Source of the DNA: Saccharopolyspora shandongensis
GTDB lineage: Bacteria; Actinomycetota; Actinomycetes; Mycobacteriales; Pseudonocardiaceae
Length of the DNA: 64,000 nt
Reading direction: 5' to 3'
Assembly (NCBI RefSeq): GCF_900106995.1
Contig: NZ_FNOK01000007.1
Span: 62,001-126,000, forward strand
In this document: piece after piece, positions 1-7,743 of the stretch
How the letters are laid out: every line of letters starts with the position of its first letter
How positions within the stretch are numbered: the first letter of the stretch is position 1
Made by a program: the position numbers and the translations under genes
The notes under the pieces: model-generated
Seen by the model: only the letters and a program-made list of their open reading frames with translations
Databases searched by the model: none
What the model was told of the DNA's origin: nothing

Positions 1-195
1 CGCGGCCTGGACGTTGAGCGGGCCGAGATCCGGCGCGTACTCGCCGCTCTTGATCGCCTTGCCCATCATGGTCAGCAGCGGCGGGTAGGCGGCCACCGAG
101 CCGGCGACGCGCTCGGTGAACGCCACCACGTCGACCCCTTCGGCCTGGACCAGCTTGAGGGTGTGCAGGAAGCCGATGAGCATCTCGTAGCCCAT
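1..195 (-). pseudogene. NAD(P)-dependent oxidoreductase (6PGDH/imine-reductase-like), C-terminal fragment
   Basis: The minus strand reads AMGYEMLIGFLHTLKLVQ, then EGVDVVAFTERVAGSVAAYP and LLTMMGKAIKSGEYAPDLGP. This is the all-alpha C-terminal domain of the 6-phosphogluconate-dehydrogenase-like family that includes reductive aminases. The Rossmann N-terminal domain should lie upstream (higher coordinates), but from about position 195 upward the DNA is a TetR gene on the other strand, so the dinucleotide-binding half is absent. The C-terminus runs off the left edge. I read it as a gene truncated by a deletion that joined it to the neighbouring regulator; a non-functional remnant is likely. Confidence 0.6.
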
Positions 196-546
196 CGCGA
201 CCTGGGCGGGCGGCTGCGCGAGGAGATCCTCCTCGTGGCCGAGCGGATGCTCGTCGAGGCGGGCACCGAGGAGGCGCTCACGCTGCGGGCCGTGGCCGAG
301 CGGCCGTCGGTGTACCGGCACTTCGCGAGCAAGGACCGGCTGGTCGAAGAGGTATGCCTGCGGGAGTGGGACGGGCTGGGCAGCCGGATCCGCGAAGCCT
401 GCGCGCGGCTGACGGATCCGTTCATCGCGGTGGGCCAATGCGGCCGCGCCTACGTCCGGTTCGCCCTCGACCATCCGGTGCAGTACCGCGTTCTGATGCT
501 GCACCGGCCCGGCGGCCCGGAACTCTACCTGGCCGACCGGAGCTGA
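163..546 (+). pseudogene. TetR-family regulator, degraded
   Basis: From about position 205 the frame shows a TetR DNA-binding domain (LREEILLVAERMLVEAG, LTLRAVAER, PSVYRHFASKDRLVEEV) and the start of a ligand domain (GRAYVRFALDHPVQYRVLML). Two defects are visible. The helix-turn-helix normally reads AVAERAGVS-x-PSVYRHF; here AVAER joins directly to PSVYRHF, an in-frame loss of about five residues in the turn. The protein also stops after about 127 residues where the family usually has about 190-220. The first 14 codons are antisense to the broken oxidoreductase and are probably not original. It is unlikely to bind DNA normally. Confidence 0.6.
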
Positions 547-1235
547 AGCTCAGCTGGTCGCGATGGGAGCCAGCGGGCGTGGTACTGCACGTGGATTCCG
601 CCCGAGTTGCGCAGTATGCCGTCGAATTCGTGGAATTCGGTGCAGCAGTGGTGCGGCGTTTCTTCTCCAGGCGCGGAGCCGGGGGCGCGGAAGGCGATGT
701 CGAGGAACCGGTCGGCAGTCTCCCGGAACACGGGTGCGCTGCCGGTCAGGAACAGGGTGTCGGCGTGGATGCGCTCGTGCAGCAGGTCGGCGTTCTCCCT
801 GCGGTGGCGCGCCATGTAGTCGATGGTGTCCGGGTCCGGCATGTCGGTGGACGGAATGCGCACCGTGTGGGGCCGGGCGGGGCCGAGCGCGGAGCGCAGC
901 CGCGGCCACAGTGAGGCCCGCAGTTGCACGGTGTGGTGGGTCAGCACCAGATCCAGCCGCGTGCCGTCGAAAGCGGGTTCGGCCGGTTGCCTGCCGCCGC
1001 GCAGCGGTAGGTGGATCACCGTGCGCCGGGATCGCGCGGCCAGCAGCCACAGCACGCCGAGCTGGTACGCCGACCTGCGGTCGATGAAGAGCTCGCGCCA
1101 GCCGCCGCAGTCGATCAGTGTCGCGTTGTGGGTGCCGCGCTCAGGGCGGATCACCCGCCACCCCCGGCCGTCGAACCGAGCGCGGCTGATCTGCACCGCC
1201 ACCTTCATCGGATGCCTGCCGTCAGATCGGGCCAT
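525..1235 (-). CDS. Conserved hypothetical protein, 236 aa
   Basis: I do not recognise a named family. The protein is soluble, with no signal peptide or membrane segment. Recognisable stretches are ATLIDCGGWRELFIDRRSAY near the N-terminus and CCTEFHEFDGILRNSGGIHV near the C-terminus, rich in His, Cys and aromatic residues. ATG 1235 is chosen over GTG 1238 because a GGAGGA box lies 7 nt upstream of it. The 3' end overlaps the truncated TetR gene tail to tail by 22 bp, so its last residues could be affected by the rearrangement there. Codon use looks genuine (strong third-position GC). Confidence 0.55.
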   Translation of the reverse strand: MARSDGRHPMKVAVQISRARFDGRGWRVIRPERGTHNATLIDCGGWRELFIDRRSAYQLGVLWLLAARSRRTVIHLPLRGGRQPAEPAFDGTRLDLVLTHHTVQLRASLWPRLRSALGPARPHTVRIPSTDMPDPDTIDYMARHRRENADLLHERIHADTLFLTGSAPVFRETADRFLDIAFRAPGSAPGEETPHHCCTEFHEFDGILRNSGGIHVQYHARWLPSRPAELQLRSAR

Positions 1236-1313
1236 CACGCGTTCCTCCGTTCGCCGCAGAACATTTCAGAATCGCAGCGTTCGTGCCGGGCACCAAGCGA
1301 ATATCCGCGACGG

Positions 1314-1955
1314 TCACGCGCGGTCGCGCAGGGTTGCGACTCCGTCGCCGTCGAGCTCGTCGAAGTAGGCCGTGCGGCCGGTCATGGCCATGGTCAGCGC
1401 CAGGGTGGTGCCGGACACCAGTGGTCCGGAGCCGGTGGCGAAGGGGCCGTCGGTCGCGGCGAGCCGGAGTCCGGCGATCCGCTTCTTGACGGGGACGACG
1501 AGGTCGGAGCCCTGGTAGTACTCGGCCAGCCGCGCGAGGGTGTCGATCGGGTAGTCGCGGTGGATGCCCAGCGGTCGCCGGATGTCCTCGGCGTGCACGA
1601 TCGCTTCGCCGAGCATCGCCACGACCGGCAGCGGCGGCGTGGTGGTGCTGGTGGCGACCCGGCGGAACCGCGCGAGCGTTTCCGCCGGGGTGGCGCCCAG
1701 CTGCTCCGTCAGCCGCATGGCCACCTGCTTGTCGAAGTCGAACCGGCAGCGGATCACGCCCGCGAACCACCGCACGGGAGTGAGACTCGCCCCCGCGGTG
1801 AGGTGCGCCAGCACCTCGCGCACCGTGAGCTCGGTGCACAGCGACGGCGTCGCCCACTGCTCATCGGTCAGGTCGGCGAGGTCGGCGGCCAGGGCCGCCC
1901 GCTCGGCGTGCACCAGCGGCCAGATTCCGCGGGTCGTCGGTTCTGCTCTGGTCAC
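1314..1955 (-). CDS. Maleylpyruvate-isomerase-family (DinB-like) mycothiol-dependent enzyme
   Basis: This 213-residue protein has the MDMPI N-terminal domain of the DinB-like four-helix fold. The N-terminal helix carries LVHAERAALAADLADLTDEQ, followed by TPSLCTELTVREVLAHLTAG, whose His is a usual metal ligand, and GEAIVHAEDIRRPLG, which supplies a second His. Family members use mycothiol, the actinobacterial thiol, in isomerisation or S-transfer reactions; many have no known substrate. The GTG start has GGAG 8 nt upstream. It stands between a hypothetical gene and a carboxylesterase on the same strand, with no overlap. Substrate unknown. Confidence 0.8.
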   Translation of the reverse strand: MTRAEPTTRGIWPLVHAERAALAADLADLTDEQWATPSLCTELTVREVLAHLTAGASLTPVRWFAGVIRCRFDFDKQVAMRLTEQLGATPAETLARFRRVATSTTTPPLPVVAMLGEAIVHAEDIRRPLGIHRDYPIDTLARLAEYYQGSDLVVPVKKRIAGLRLAATDGPFATGSGPLVSGTTLALTMAMTGRTAYFDELDGDGVATLRDRA

Positions 1956-2048
1956 GGCTGAATCTCCTGTGTTTCAGATCGGTCACGAGTAGGACCGCGA
2001 AGGCCGGGCCGATTCGTCGCTCGGGCGCGAACTTTTTCCAGCCGCGTT

Positions 2049-3542
2049 TCAGGGCATCCGCGACCAGAAGTCGAGGGCGTGCCCGGCCGCGTAGTCCGTG
2101 CCGCCGATCCGTTCCGGCGCCAGCGATTGGACGTGGCCGGTGGCGGCGTCGGGCCAGGCCGGCAGGTCGGCGCAGGAGGGGTCGCCGTTGGCGGCGAAGG
2201 CGGTCCAGTAGCGGTTCATCCGGTCGGCGAGCTCGCGCTGCGCCGCCGCTAGCGGCGGTGCGCCGGGGAAGTCGAACTGGTACGCCAGCTCGCTGGAGTG
2301 CTGCGCGCCGGTCGGGGCGCCGGGGAGCGGCACGAGCGGCGGCGCGTCCCGGTCGGCGAACTCGTAGAACCAGGTGTCGGTGTGCGCGGCGAGGGCTCGG
2401 CCCAGTTCCCAGGCCGGCCGCGCCCACGCCCGGTCGGTGCAGATCTGCGCCCAGGCGAGGTTCGGCGTGGGGAAGCGGTCGAGCGCGTAGCGCGCGGCGA
2501 CCTCGTTCGCCGCGTCGCCGAATGCCTCCGCGAGCAGGTGCGGGTAGCTCTCGTCGGTGACCGGGTTTCCGGCGAGCCCGACGAAGAACCGGGCCTCGTC
2601 GAGCGTGGTGCCCAGCAGCACCGGCATCCGGTGGAAGCGCCCGGCGAGCAGTGCTTCCGCAGGTGATTCGGGCAGTGTGGTGCCGCCGAAAGCGGGCCGG
2701 ATGAAGTTGCCCGACACCTGCAGCAACTCCTCCGCCGGAACCCGCCGGAGCTGTGCGAGCGCCGCTTCGGCGTCGCTGCCGGGCGTGGCCCAGCCGTGCT
2801 CGGCGGCGGTGGCGGCGCCGAGCCGGTCCAGCTCGGCCACCGGTGTCCACATTGGAGGAAGCGCCGGTACGCCGGGCATGAAGGTGTGCGCCGGTGTCGG
2901 GCCCAGCGCGCCGAACGCGCTCTGCAGGATCGCGCGGTGGAACAGCCCGGCGGAGGCGGGTGACGTCAGGTGCGCCGCGACCGCGAGGGCCCCGTTGGAC
3001 TCCCCGATCAGCGTCACGTTCGCCGGGTCGCCGCCGAATCCGGCGATCTCCCGCCGCACCCAGCGGAGTGCGGCCTGCTGGTCCTGCAGGCCGAAGGTGC
3101 CGCCGTCGGCGAGGCCCGGATGCCCGAAGCAGCCGAACACGCCGAGCCGGAAGTTCGGCGCCACGACGACGACGTCGCCGGAGATGGCGAGCCTTCGCGG
3201 GTCGTAGACGGCGGCGGTGCCGTTCGTCCCGCCGCCGCCGTGCAGCCAGACCAGCACCGGGCGCCCGGTGCTCCCGGCCGCGGGCACGGTGACGTCGAGC
3301 GTCAGGCAGTCCTCGTCGACGGAGGTCGCGTCCGCGAAGGACTGTGCCAGCTGCGGCGCGGGATTCCCGGGGACGGTCGCGTCGCGGACTCCGGACCACG
3401 GCTCGACCGGCGCGGGCGGCCGCCACCGCCGCTCGCCGACCGGCGGGGCGGCGTACGGGATGCCTCGGAACGAGAGGTGTTCGTCGAGCCTGCGGCCGCG
3501 GATGGCGCCGCTGCTCAGCCGCACGGTCACGCGTTCGGTCAT
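2049..3542 (-). CDS. Type B carboxylesterase/lipase family protein
   Basis: At 497 residues this is full length for alpha/beta-hydrolase type B carboxylesterases, which cleave carboxylic esters. The oxyanion-hole loop is VLVWLHGGGG (residues 96-105). The nucleophile motif is IGESNGALAV with Ser182; the usual form is GESAGG, so the Ala after Ser is Asn and the last Gly is Ala. The acidic residue probably lies in LLGTTLDEARFF and the His in AQHSSELAYQF. There is no signal peptide, so it is cytoplasmic. ATG 3542 has GAGGAG 8 nt upstream. A TetR gene lies directly upstream on the same strand, and a dyad sits in between, suggesting substrate-responsive control. Confidence 0.85.
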   Translation of the reverse strand: MTERVTVRLSSGAIRGRRLDEHLSFRGIPYAAPPVGERRWRPPAPVEPWSGVRDATVPGNPAPQLAQSFADATSVDEDCLTLDVTVPAAGSTGRPVLVWLHGGGGTNGTAAVYDPRRLAISGDVVVVAPNFRLGVFGCFGHPGLADGGTFGLQDQQAALRWVRREIAGFGGDPANVTLIGESNGALAVAAHLTSPASAGLFHRAILQSAFGALGPTPAHTFMPGVPALPPMWTPVAELDRLGAATAAEHGWATPGSDAEAALAQLRRVPAEELLQVSGNFIRPAFGGTTLPESPAEALLAGRFHRMPVLLGTTLDEARFFVGLAGNPVTDESYPHLLAEAFGDAANEVAARYALDRFPTPNLAWAQICTDRAWARPAWELGRALAAHTDTWFYEFADRDAPPLVPLPGAPTGAQHSSELAYQFDFPGAPPLAAAQRELADRMNRYWTAFAANGDPSCADLPAWPDAATGHVQSLAPERIGGTDYAAGHALDFWSRMP

Positions 3543-3568
3543 CGTTCGAGCTCCTCGACGGTCAATAA

Positions 3569-3584
3569 CAATACGAGCATATTG
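3569..3584. promoter_or_regulatory. Inverted repeat in the esterase promoter region
   Basis: CAATA and TATTG arms are separated by 6 nt in an AT-rich island of otherwise GC-rich DNA. It lies 27-42 bp upstream of the esterase ATG, over the likely -10 region. It is a candidate operator for the TetR protein encoded at 3641-4249. Confidence 0.4.
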
Positions 3585-3640
3585 CTACGATAGACGCACG
3601 GCCGCAGTGCCGTCGCGAGGTTTTGTCCGCAGTGAGGAGA

Positions 3641-4249
3641 TCAGCGATGCCCGGTGAACACCGCGGCGATGACCGGGCGCAACGCGTCCCGCGCCGAGAA
3701 GGCGTCCGCGCCCGAGAGCGCGACCTGATCGGCCAGTCCCTGCACGGTCGCGAGGATCGTGCGGGCGGCGAGCACGGCGTCGACACCGGGCTCGACCTCG
3801 CCGCGCTCCACGCCGTCCTGGATCACCTTCGTGACGTAGTCGAGGATGGCGCCGCCCGCCTGCCGGGCGACCTCTGCGAGACCGGCGTGATGCAGCGCCT
3901 GCGCCTGCAGGCCCTGCCGAACGCGGTACTCGACGTCCCTTTCGTCGTCGAGCGGCAGCAGTTCGACGAGGCTGTCGAGCAGCACCTCGGCGATCGGGAG
4001 GCGGGCGGCCTCGCCGTCGCGGACGCGAACCCGCACCCGCTCGCCCAAGCGGCGCGCGGCGTCCTCGTAGGCGAAGTGCAGCAGCGCGTCCTTGCCCGCG
4101 AAGTAGTGCTGGATGAGCCCGACCGAGATCCCGGCCTCGGTCGCCACCCGCGAGAACGACACGCCCGCGAAGCCCTCCGCGGCGAGCAGGCGCTGGAAGG
4201 CCCGCGCGATCTGGGCGCGACGCTGATCATGATCGGCAACCCGCGGCAC
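3641..4249 (-). CDS. TetR-family transcriptional regulator
   Basis: The N-terminal helix-turn-helix domain reads RRAQIARAFQRLLAAEGFAG, then VSFSRVATEAGISVGLIQHYF and AGKDALLHFA (residues about 8-55), followed by an all-helical ligand domain; 202 aa is normal for the family. I chose GTG 4249 because the frame stays open far upstream without homology and a TACGAT hexamer lies 6 nt before this GTG, as in leaderless transcripts. It reads toward the carboxylesterase, with a dyad between them, and is divergent from the YqeY-like gene. It probably represses itself and the esterase; the ligand is unknown. Confidence 0.85.
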   Translation of the reverse strand: MPRVADHDQRRAQIARAFQRLLAAEGFAGVSFSRVATEAGISVGLIQHYFAGKDALLHFAYEDAARRLGERVRVRVRDGEAARLPIAEVLLDSLVELLPLDDERDVEYRVRQGLQAQALHHAGLAEVARQAGGAILDYVTKVIQDGVERGEVEPGVDAVLAARTILATVQGLADQVALSGADAFSARDALRPVIAAVFTGHR

Positions 4250-4316
4250 CCGAATATCGTACAGCCGTACTGCTACCGAAGGCAGGCCGGCGACACCCGG
4301 ATTGGAGTCCCGACAC

Positions 4317-4667
4317 ATGCGCACCAGCCTGCGTGACGACCTGAAAACGGCCCTGAAGGCCCGGAACGCCGTCGCCGTCGCGGCGATCCGCTCGGCCTTG
4401 GCGGCGATCGACAACGCCGAAGCCGTGCCCGCGGACCGCCCGCTGAGCGGCGGGAACGAACACGTCGCGGGTGCGGCGCTGGGCGTTGGCGCGGCGGAGG
4501 CGCAACGCCGCCACCTCACCGAGACCGACATGCGGTCGATCGTGGCGAACGAGGTGCGGGAGCGATCGGCCGCGGCGGAGGAGTACGAGCAGGCCGGCCG
4601 CGACGACCTCGCCGAACGGCTCCGCGCGGAGGCCGCGGTGCTGAGCCGCCACCTGGGAACTCCCTGA
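4317..4667 (+). CDS. GatB/YqeY-like domain protein
   Basis: This 116-residue helical protein matches the YqeY family, which resembles the C-terminal tRNA-binding domain of the amidotransferase subunit GatB. Supporting stretches are LRDDLKTALKARNAVAVAAI at the start, HLTETDMRSIVANEVRER in the middle and AAAEEYEQAGRDDLAERLRA near the end. The cellular role of free-standing YqeY proteins is not settled. Start ATG 4317 has GGAG 9 nt upstream; an in-frame TTG at 4302 is less likely. It is divergent from the TetR gene, and the 67-bp gap holds GTAC-N4-GTAC, a possible operator. Confidence 0.8.
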   Translation: MRTSLRDDLKTALKARNAVAVAAIRSALAAIDNAEAVPADRPLSGGNEHVAGAALGVGAAEAQRRHLTETDMRSIVANEVRERSAAAEEYEQAGRDDLAERLRAEAAVLSRHLGTP

Positions 4668-4742
4668 CGCTTTTGCCATTTCCGCAAGCAACGTTGCGGG
4701 TTCTCGGCTCCCGAGGTCATGTTGGTTTCGGAGGTGGTCGAG

Positions 4743-4838
4743 ATGACCGAGCAACGAACCGTCCGGGATACCTTCTCGAACGAACTGGAAGCGCGCGTCT
4801 GCGAGCTCGTCATGGGAGATCGGCGCCATGGCCTCTGA
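4743..4838 (+). CDS. Small ORF (31 aa) overlapping the methyltransferase start
   Basis: ATG 4743 is preceded by a strong GGAGGT box with 7-nt spacing. The frame (MTEQRTVRDTFSNELEARVC...) ends at TGA 4836-4838, 11 bp inside the following methyltransferase gene. It may be a coupled leader peptide that sets translation of the downstream gene, or the remnant of a longer gene. No family is recognisable. Confidence 0.4.
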   Translation: MTEQRTVRDTFSNELEARVCELVMGDRRHGL

Positions 4839-5448
4839 GGGCGGCCCCGAGGTGATCGGTCAGGAGTTCTGGGACGAGCGCTACAGCAGCCAGGACCAGC
4901 TGTTCAGCGGCGAGCCGAACGGGGCGCTCGTCGCCGAAGCGGCCGACCTGCCGCCCGGGCAGGCGCTCGACGTGGGATGCGGCGAGGGCGGGGACGCGCT
5001 CTGGCTGGCCCGGCACGGGTGGCAGGTCACCGCGGTGGACGTCTCGCAGGTAGCGCTGGAGCGCGCCGCCCGAGCCGCCGCGGGCGGTCCCGACGTGGCC
5101 TGGACGCGCGCCGACCTGAACACCGTCGCGCCGCCGGCCGGCGCGTTCGACCTGGTGTCGGTGCACTACTTCCCGCTCGTGAAGCAGCCCGGGCACACGG
5201 CTCTTCGCGGCTTGCTGGCCTCGGTCGCCCCGGGCGGCACGCTCCTGTTCGTCAGCCACGACATGACGGACATGCCGCCGGAAGCCGCGCACGGCTACGA
5301 GCCGAGCGAGTTCTACCAGCCCCACGAGATCGCCGGACTCCTCGACGACGACTGGACCGTGCTGGTCGACGAATCCCGACCGCGGAACCCACCGTCGCCC
5401 GGCGGCCACACCCACGACACCGTCCTCCGGGCGAAACGCCTGCGCTAG
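4828..5448 (+). CDS. Class I SAM-dependent methyltransferase (TehB/TPMT-like)
   Basis: 206 residues with a Rossmann-like methyltransferase fold. The N-terminus FWDERYSSQDQLFSGEPNGA is typical of the TehB/thiopurine-methyltransferase-like group. Motif I is LDVGCGEGGDALWLARHGW (about residues 47-65), then VTAVDVSQVALERAARAA supplies the acidic ribose ligand and FDLVSVHYFPL the later motif. The substrate is not predictable; relatives methylate tellurite, thiols or small metabolites. ATG 4828 lies inside the end of a 31-codon ORF, so translation may be coupled. A doubled palindrome follows the stop and probably ends transcription from both sides. Confidence 0.8.
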   Translation: MASEGGPEVIGQEFWDERYSSQDQLFSGEPNGALVAEAADLPPGQALDVGCGEGGDALWLARHGWQVTAVDVSQVALERAARAAAGGPDVAWTRADLNTVAPPAGAFDLVSVHYFPLVKQPGHTALRGLLASVAPGGTLLFVSHDMTDMPPEAAHGYEPSEFYQPHEIAGLLDDDWTVLVDESRPRNPPSPGGHTHDTVLRAKRLR

Positions 5449-5517
5449 GCGCAGTCCGTCCGATGTGGACAAAGTTTCGGAAAGTCTCCGCCCGGCTCGT
5501 CCTGAAGCTGACGAGGT

Positions 5518-5581
5518 GGCGGTTTCGCGCGAAACCGCCATCCCGCCCCACGCGGATCGCCGGTTTCGCGCGAAACCGGCG
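5518..5581. repeat. Paired palindromic repeat, copy 1 (convergent junction)
   Basis: Two perfect palindromes sit 18 bp apart: 5518-5539 (22 bp) and 5558-5581 (24 bp), both built on CGGTTTCGCGCGAAACCG. They differ in the outer arms (GGCGG... versus GCCGG...). The flanks (a TCCGCCCGGCT block before, CTCCGAAACGACCCCTA after) recur at the 7.6-kb copy, so the repeated unit is larger than the hairpins. It sits between two convergent genes, where it could work as a bidirectional terminator. Confidence 0.85.
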
Positions 5582-5608
5582 CCCCGCGCTCCAGCTCCGA
5601 AACGACCC

Positions 5609-6736
5609 CTAGGGGCAGAGAGCGGTGTCGATGGCGGCGAACATGTCCCGGTGGATCTCGGGCGTGGCCGGGTTCAGGTTGGTCACGGCGGTGGCACCGC
5701 GGCCATCGTTGGTCGCGGCGGACAGGGTGGTGAAGCCGATGATGTCGCCGCCGTGGCCCCAGAATTCGCCGCCGCAGGACAGCGGCACGCTCGCCAGCCC
5801 GAGTCCGTAGCGCGCGCTCTTCCCACCGAGATCGGCCGGGACGGTGCGCTGCATCTCGGCAAGCTGCTCGGCGGGCAGCAAGCGGCCTTCGAGCAGGGCC
5901 GCGAAGAAGCGGTTCAGGTCCCGCCCGGTCGAAACCAGGGCGCCCGCGGCCCCGCCGATCGACGGGTCGAACTCGGTGAAGTCGAGCAGCCCGCCCACGG
6001 GCGCGTAACCCCTCGGATGCGGCGTCGGGAGGATTTCGTCGCCGCGCTTCGGCAGGTACGTGTCGTGCAGGCCGAGCGGCCCGGTGATCCGCGCGGCGAT
6101 CTCGGCGTGGATGCTGCGCCCGGTGACCCGCTCGACCAGCATCCCGGCCAGGACGTAGTTGGTGTTGGAGTAGGACCACTTCGCGCCCGGCGGGAACAGC
6201 GGCCGGTGCTGCATCGCGATGCCGACCAGCTCGGCCGGGTCGGCGCCGCGGTGGCGCAGCTGCTCGGGGTCGACGTCGAGGAATTCCTGGAGGTAGTCGT
6301 AAAGCCCGCTGGTGTGCTGCAACAGCTGGCGCACGGTGATCGCGTTGCCGTCGTTGCCGTTCCCGGCGATCACGCCCGGCAGGTACCGCTCGACGGGTGC
6401 ATCCAGTTCGACCCGTCCTTCGGCGACCAGCTGCAGCACGACGGTCGCGACGAACGACTTGGTGATGCTGCCGGCGCGGAACCGCCCGTCCGCCGGGAAC
6501 GGCATGCCGGTGCTCACGTCGCCGACGCCGCTGCGCACCGACCAGCTCGGCCCGGTGCGGTCGTGCGCGGTGACCTGCGCCCCGGGCACGCCGTCCTGCG
6601 TGGTGAGGACGTCCAGTGCGCGCTGGACGTCTTGGTGGTCGGTCGCGGCCAGCGCGGGCGCGGTCGTCGTGGCGGTGAGCATGAGGACGAGGGTCGCCGC
6701 TGCGGCGATTCGCCTGCCGGGCGTGGAAGTGCGCAT
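5609..6736 (-). CDS. Secreted serine hydrolase, class C beta-lactamase / DD-peptidase fold
   Basis: A Sec signal peptide covers residues 1-30 (Arg-rich start, hydrophobic AAAATLVLMLTATTTAP, cleavage near ALA-A). The catalytic SxxK is Ser90-Ile-Thr-Lys93 (GSITKSF), the second motif is Tyr189-Ser-Asn, and the KTG equivalent is HGG in WGHGGDIIGF, the pattern of class C beta-lactamases, D-Ala-D-Ala carboxypeptidases and related esterases. 375 aa is normal. It acts outside the membrane, on peptidoglycan or a small ester or amide. Beta-lactam resistance is possible but not shown. The gene is monocistronic and ends against the paired palindrome. Confidence 0.85.
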   Translation of the reverse strand: MRTSTPGRRIAAAATLVLMLTATTTAPALAATDHQDVQRALDVLTTQDGVPGAQVTAHDRTGPSWSVRSGVGDVSTGMPFPADGRFRAGSITKSFVATVVLQLVAEGRVELDAPVERYLPGVIAGNGNDGNAITVRQLLQHTSGLYDYLQEFLDVDPEQLRHRGADPAELVGIAMQHRPLFPPGAKWSYSNTNYVLAGMLVERVTGRSIHAEIAARITGPLGLHDTYLPKRGDEILPTPHPRGYAPVGGLLDFTEFDPSIGGAAGALVSTGRDLNRFFAALLEGRLLPAEQLAEMQRTVPADLGGKSARYGLGLASVPLSCGGEFWGHGGDIIGFTTLSAATNDGRGATAVTNLNPATPEIHRDMFAAIDTALCP

Positions 6737-6904
6737 GTCGACTCCGATCGTTGACCTGCCGACACGCTAGGGATCGGTGCCGGGCGGGGGTATCGGGCAG
6801 ATCCCGGAAATCGGATCGGGGTATTCGCCGATGCCGCAGCTGTTCGGGGCAGCACCGGAAGGACTTGTGCCATGATTTCGGCATGACGATTCGCAGAAAG
6901 GGCG

Positions 6905-7330
6905 ATGCCGCGTAGGTCGCCGGGCGCGTTGCGCGCCGAACGTGCAGTCCCTCCCGGGATCCGGCCGGCAGGCCGGATTCGCGGTGCCGGGCGTGGGCCG
7001 TGGTCAGAGCTCGACCGGGTCGAGGCTCGCAGGTTGTTCTGGCTCATCCTGGTTTCCCACCCGCTCGATCGATATCGACGATTCCTGCGGCAGCCAGGCC
7101 GGTTTCGCTACATCCCGCTGAACTACGACTCATCCGCAAATCCGGTCTCGGCACGTGACGACCTGGAATGTGCGATGCCGAGGCTGTCTCCCCAGGCCCG
7201 AGCCGAGCTCCGCCGGGTGTTGGCTCCGCTCGACGAGGAGTTCCGGAGGCGCACCATCCGCCATCCGCGGGCGCCTGCCCTGGGCGAATGGCATGCCGAG
7301 GCGTGGTGGCGGCAGCGGTTGGAGGAGTGA
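6905..7330 (+). CDS. Small actinobacterial protein of unknown function, start uncertain
   Basis: The C-terminal 80 residues look like a real small protein: MPRLSPQARAELRRVLAPLD, then EEFRRRTIRHPRAP and AEAWWRQRLEE. This helical Arg/Glu pattern with a WW-x-R end recurs in short actinobacterial proteins as I recall them. The N-terminal part from ATG 6905 is Arg/Gly-rich and unconvincing, and the only upstream AAAGGG lies 2 nt from that ATG. The genuine start is probably between 7030 and 7120, or the gene has lost its beginning. It is followed by two copies of the paired palindrome. Confidence 0.4.
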   Translation: MPRRSPGALRAERAVPPGIRPAGRIRGAGRGPWSELDRVEARRLFWLILVSHPLDRYRRFLRQPGRFRYIPLNYDSSANPVSARDDLECAMPRLSPQARAELRRVLAPLDEEFRRRTIRHPRAPALGEWHAEAWWRQRLEE

Positions 7331-7404
7331 CCGGATCACCCGGCCCCGACGCTCACCCCCTCCCGTCAGGAGGCTTCGCGAACGCTCATCCGAAGGCGCC
7401 CGGC

Positions 7405-7468
7405 GGCGGTTTCGCGCGAAACCGCCACCGGGCCCCACGCAGATCGCCGGTTTCGCGCGAAACCGGCG
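7405..7468. repeat. Paired palindromic repeat, copy 2
   Basis: Perfect palindromes at 7405-7426 and 7445-7468 use the same core as copy 1, an 18-bp spacer that again contains CCCCACGC, and the same change of outer arms between first and second hairpin (GGCGG then GCCGG). It lies 75 bp after the stop of the small gene at 6905-7330. Confidence 0.85.
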
Positions 7469-7615
7469 TCACCGTCGCGGTCCGCCTGGACGACCGACGA
7501 AGCGAAGCGCCCGCCGGGGGCTCCGGCGGGCGCGTCCGTCCTATCTGGACTTGGAGGTCGTATCGGAATGGCTCCGCCCGGCTGATCCCGAAGGCGCCGG
7601 GTATCCGGCACCGGC

Positions 7616-7681
7616 GGCGGTTTCGCGCGAAATCGCCATCCCGCCCTCACGAGGTGCGGCGGTTTCGCGCGAAACCGCCGC
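7616..7681. repeat. Paired palindromic repeat, copy 3 (convergent junction)
   Basis: The first arm pair at 7616-7637 has one mismatch (AAATCG for AAACCG); the second at 7656-7681 is a perfect 26-bp palindrome. The upstream GGCTCCGCCCGGCTGATCCC and downstream TCTGAAACGACCCCTTA blocks match those around copy 1. It ends about 60 bp before the stop of a minus-strand methyltransferase. Confidence 0.85.
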
Positions 7682-7743
7682 GCCGTGTGCGCTCCAAGCA
7701 GCCACGTCCCACACCTGCCTGCGCACGACTCTGAAACGACCCC

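Noticed and set aside
1861..3426. A long minus-strand frame overlapping the esterase and the isomerase-like gene
   Set aside because: Out of frame with the esterase, with no recognisable motif and an Arg-rich composition.
6883..6915. A 10-codon ORF (MTIRRKGDAA) upstream of the small gene
   Set aside because: Too short to judge, with no clear ribosome site or conserved neighbour.
5518..7681. Paired palindromes considered as a CRISPR array
   Set aside because: The units are palindromic hairpins in three separate places, not evenly spaced direct repeats with unique spacers, and no cas gene is present.
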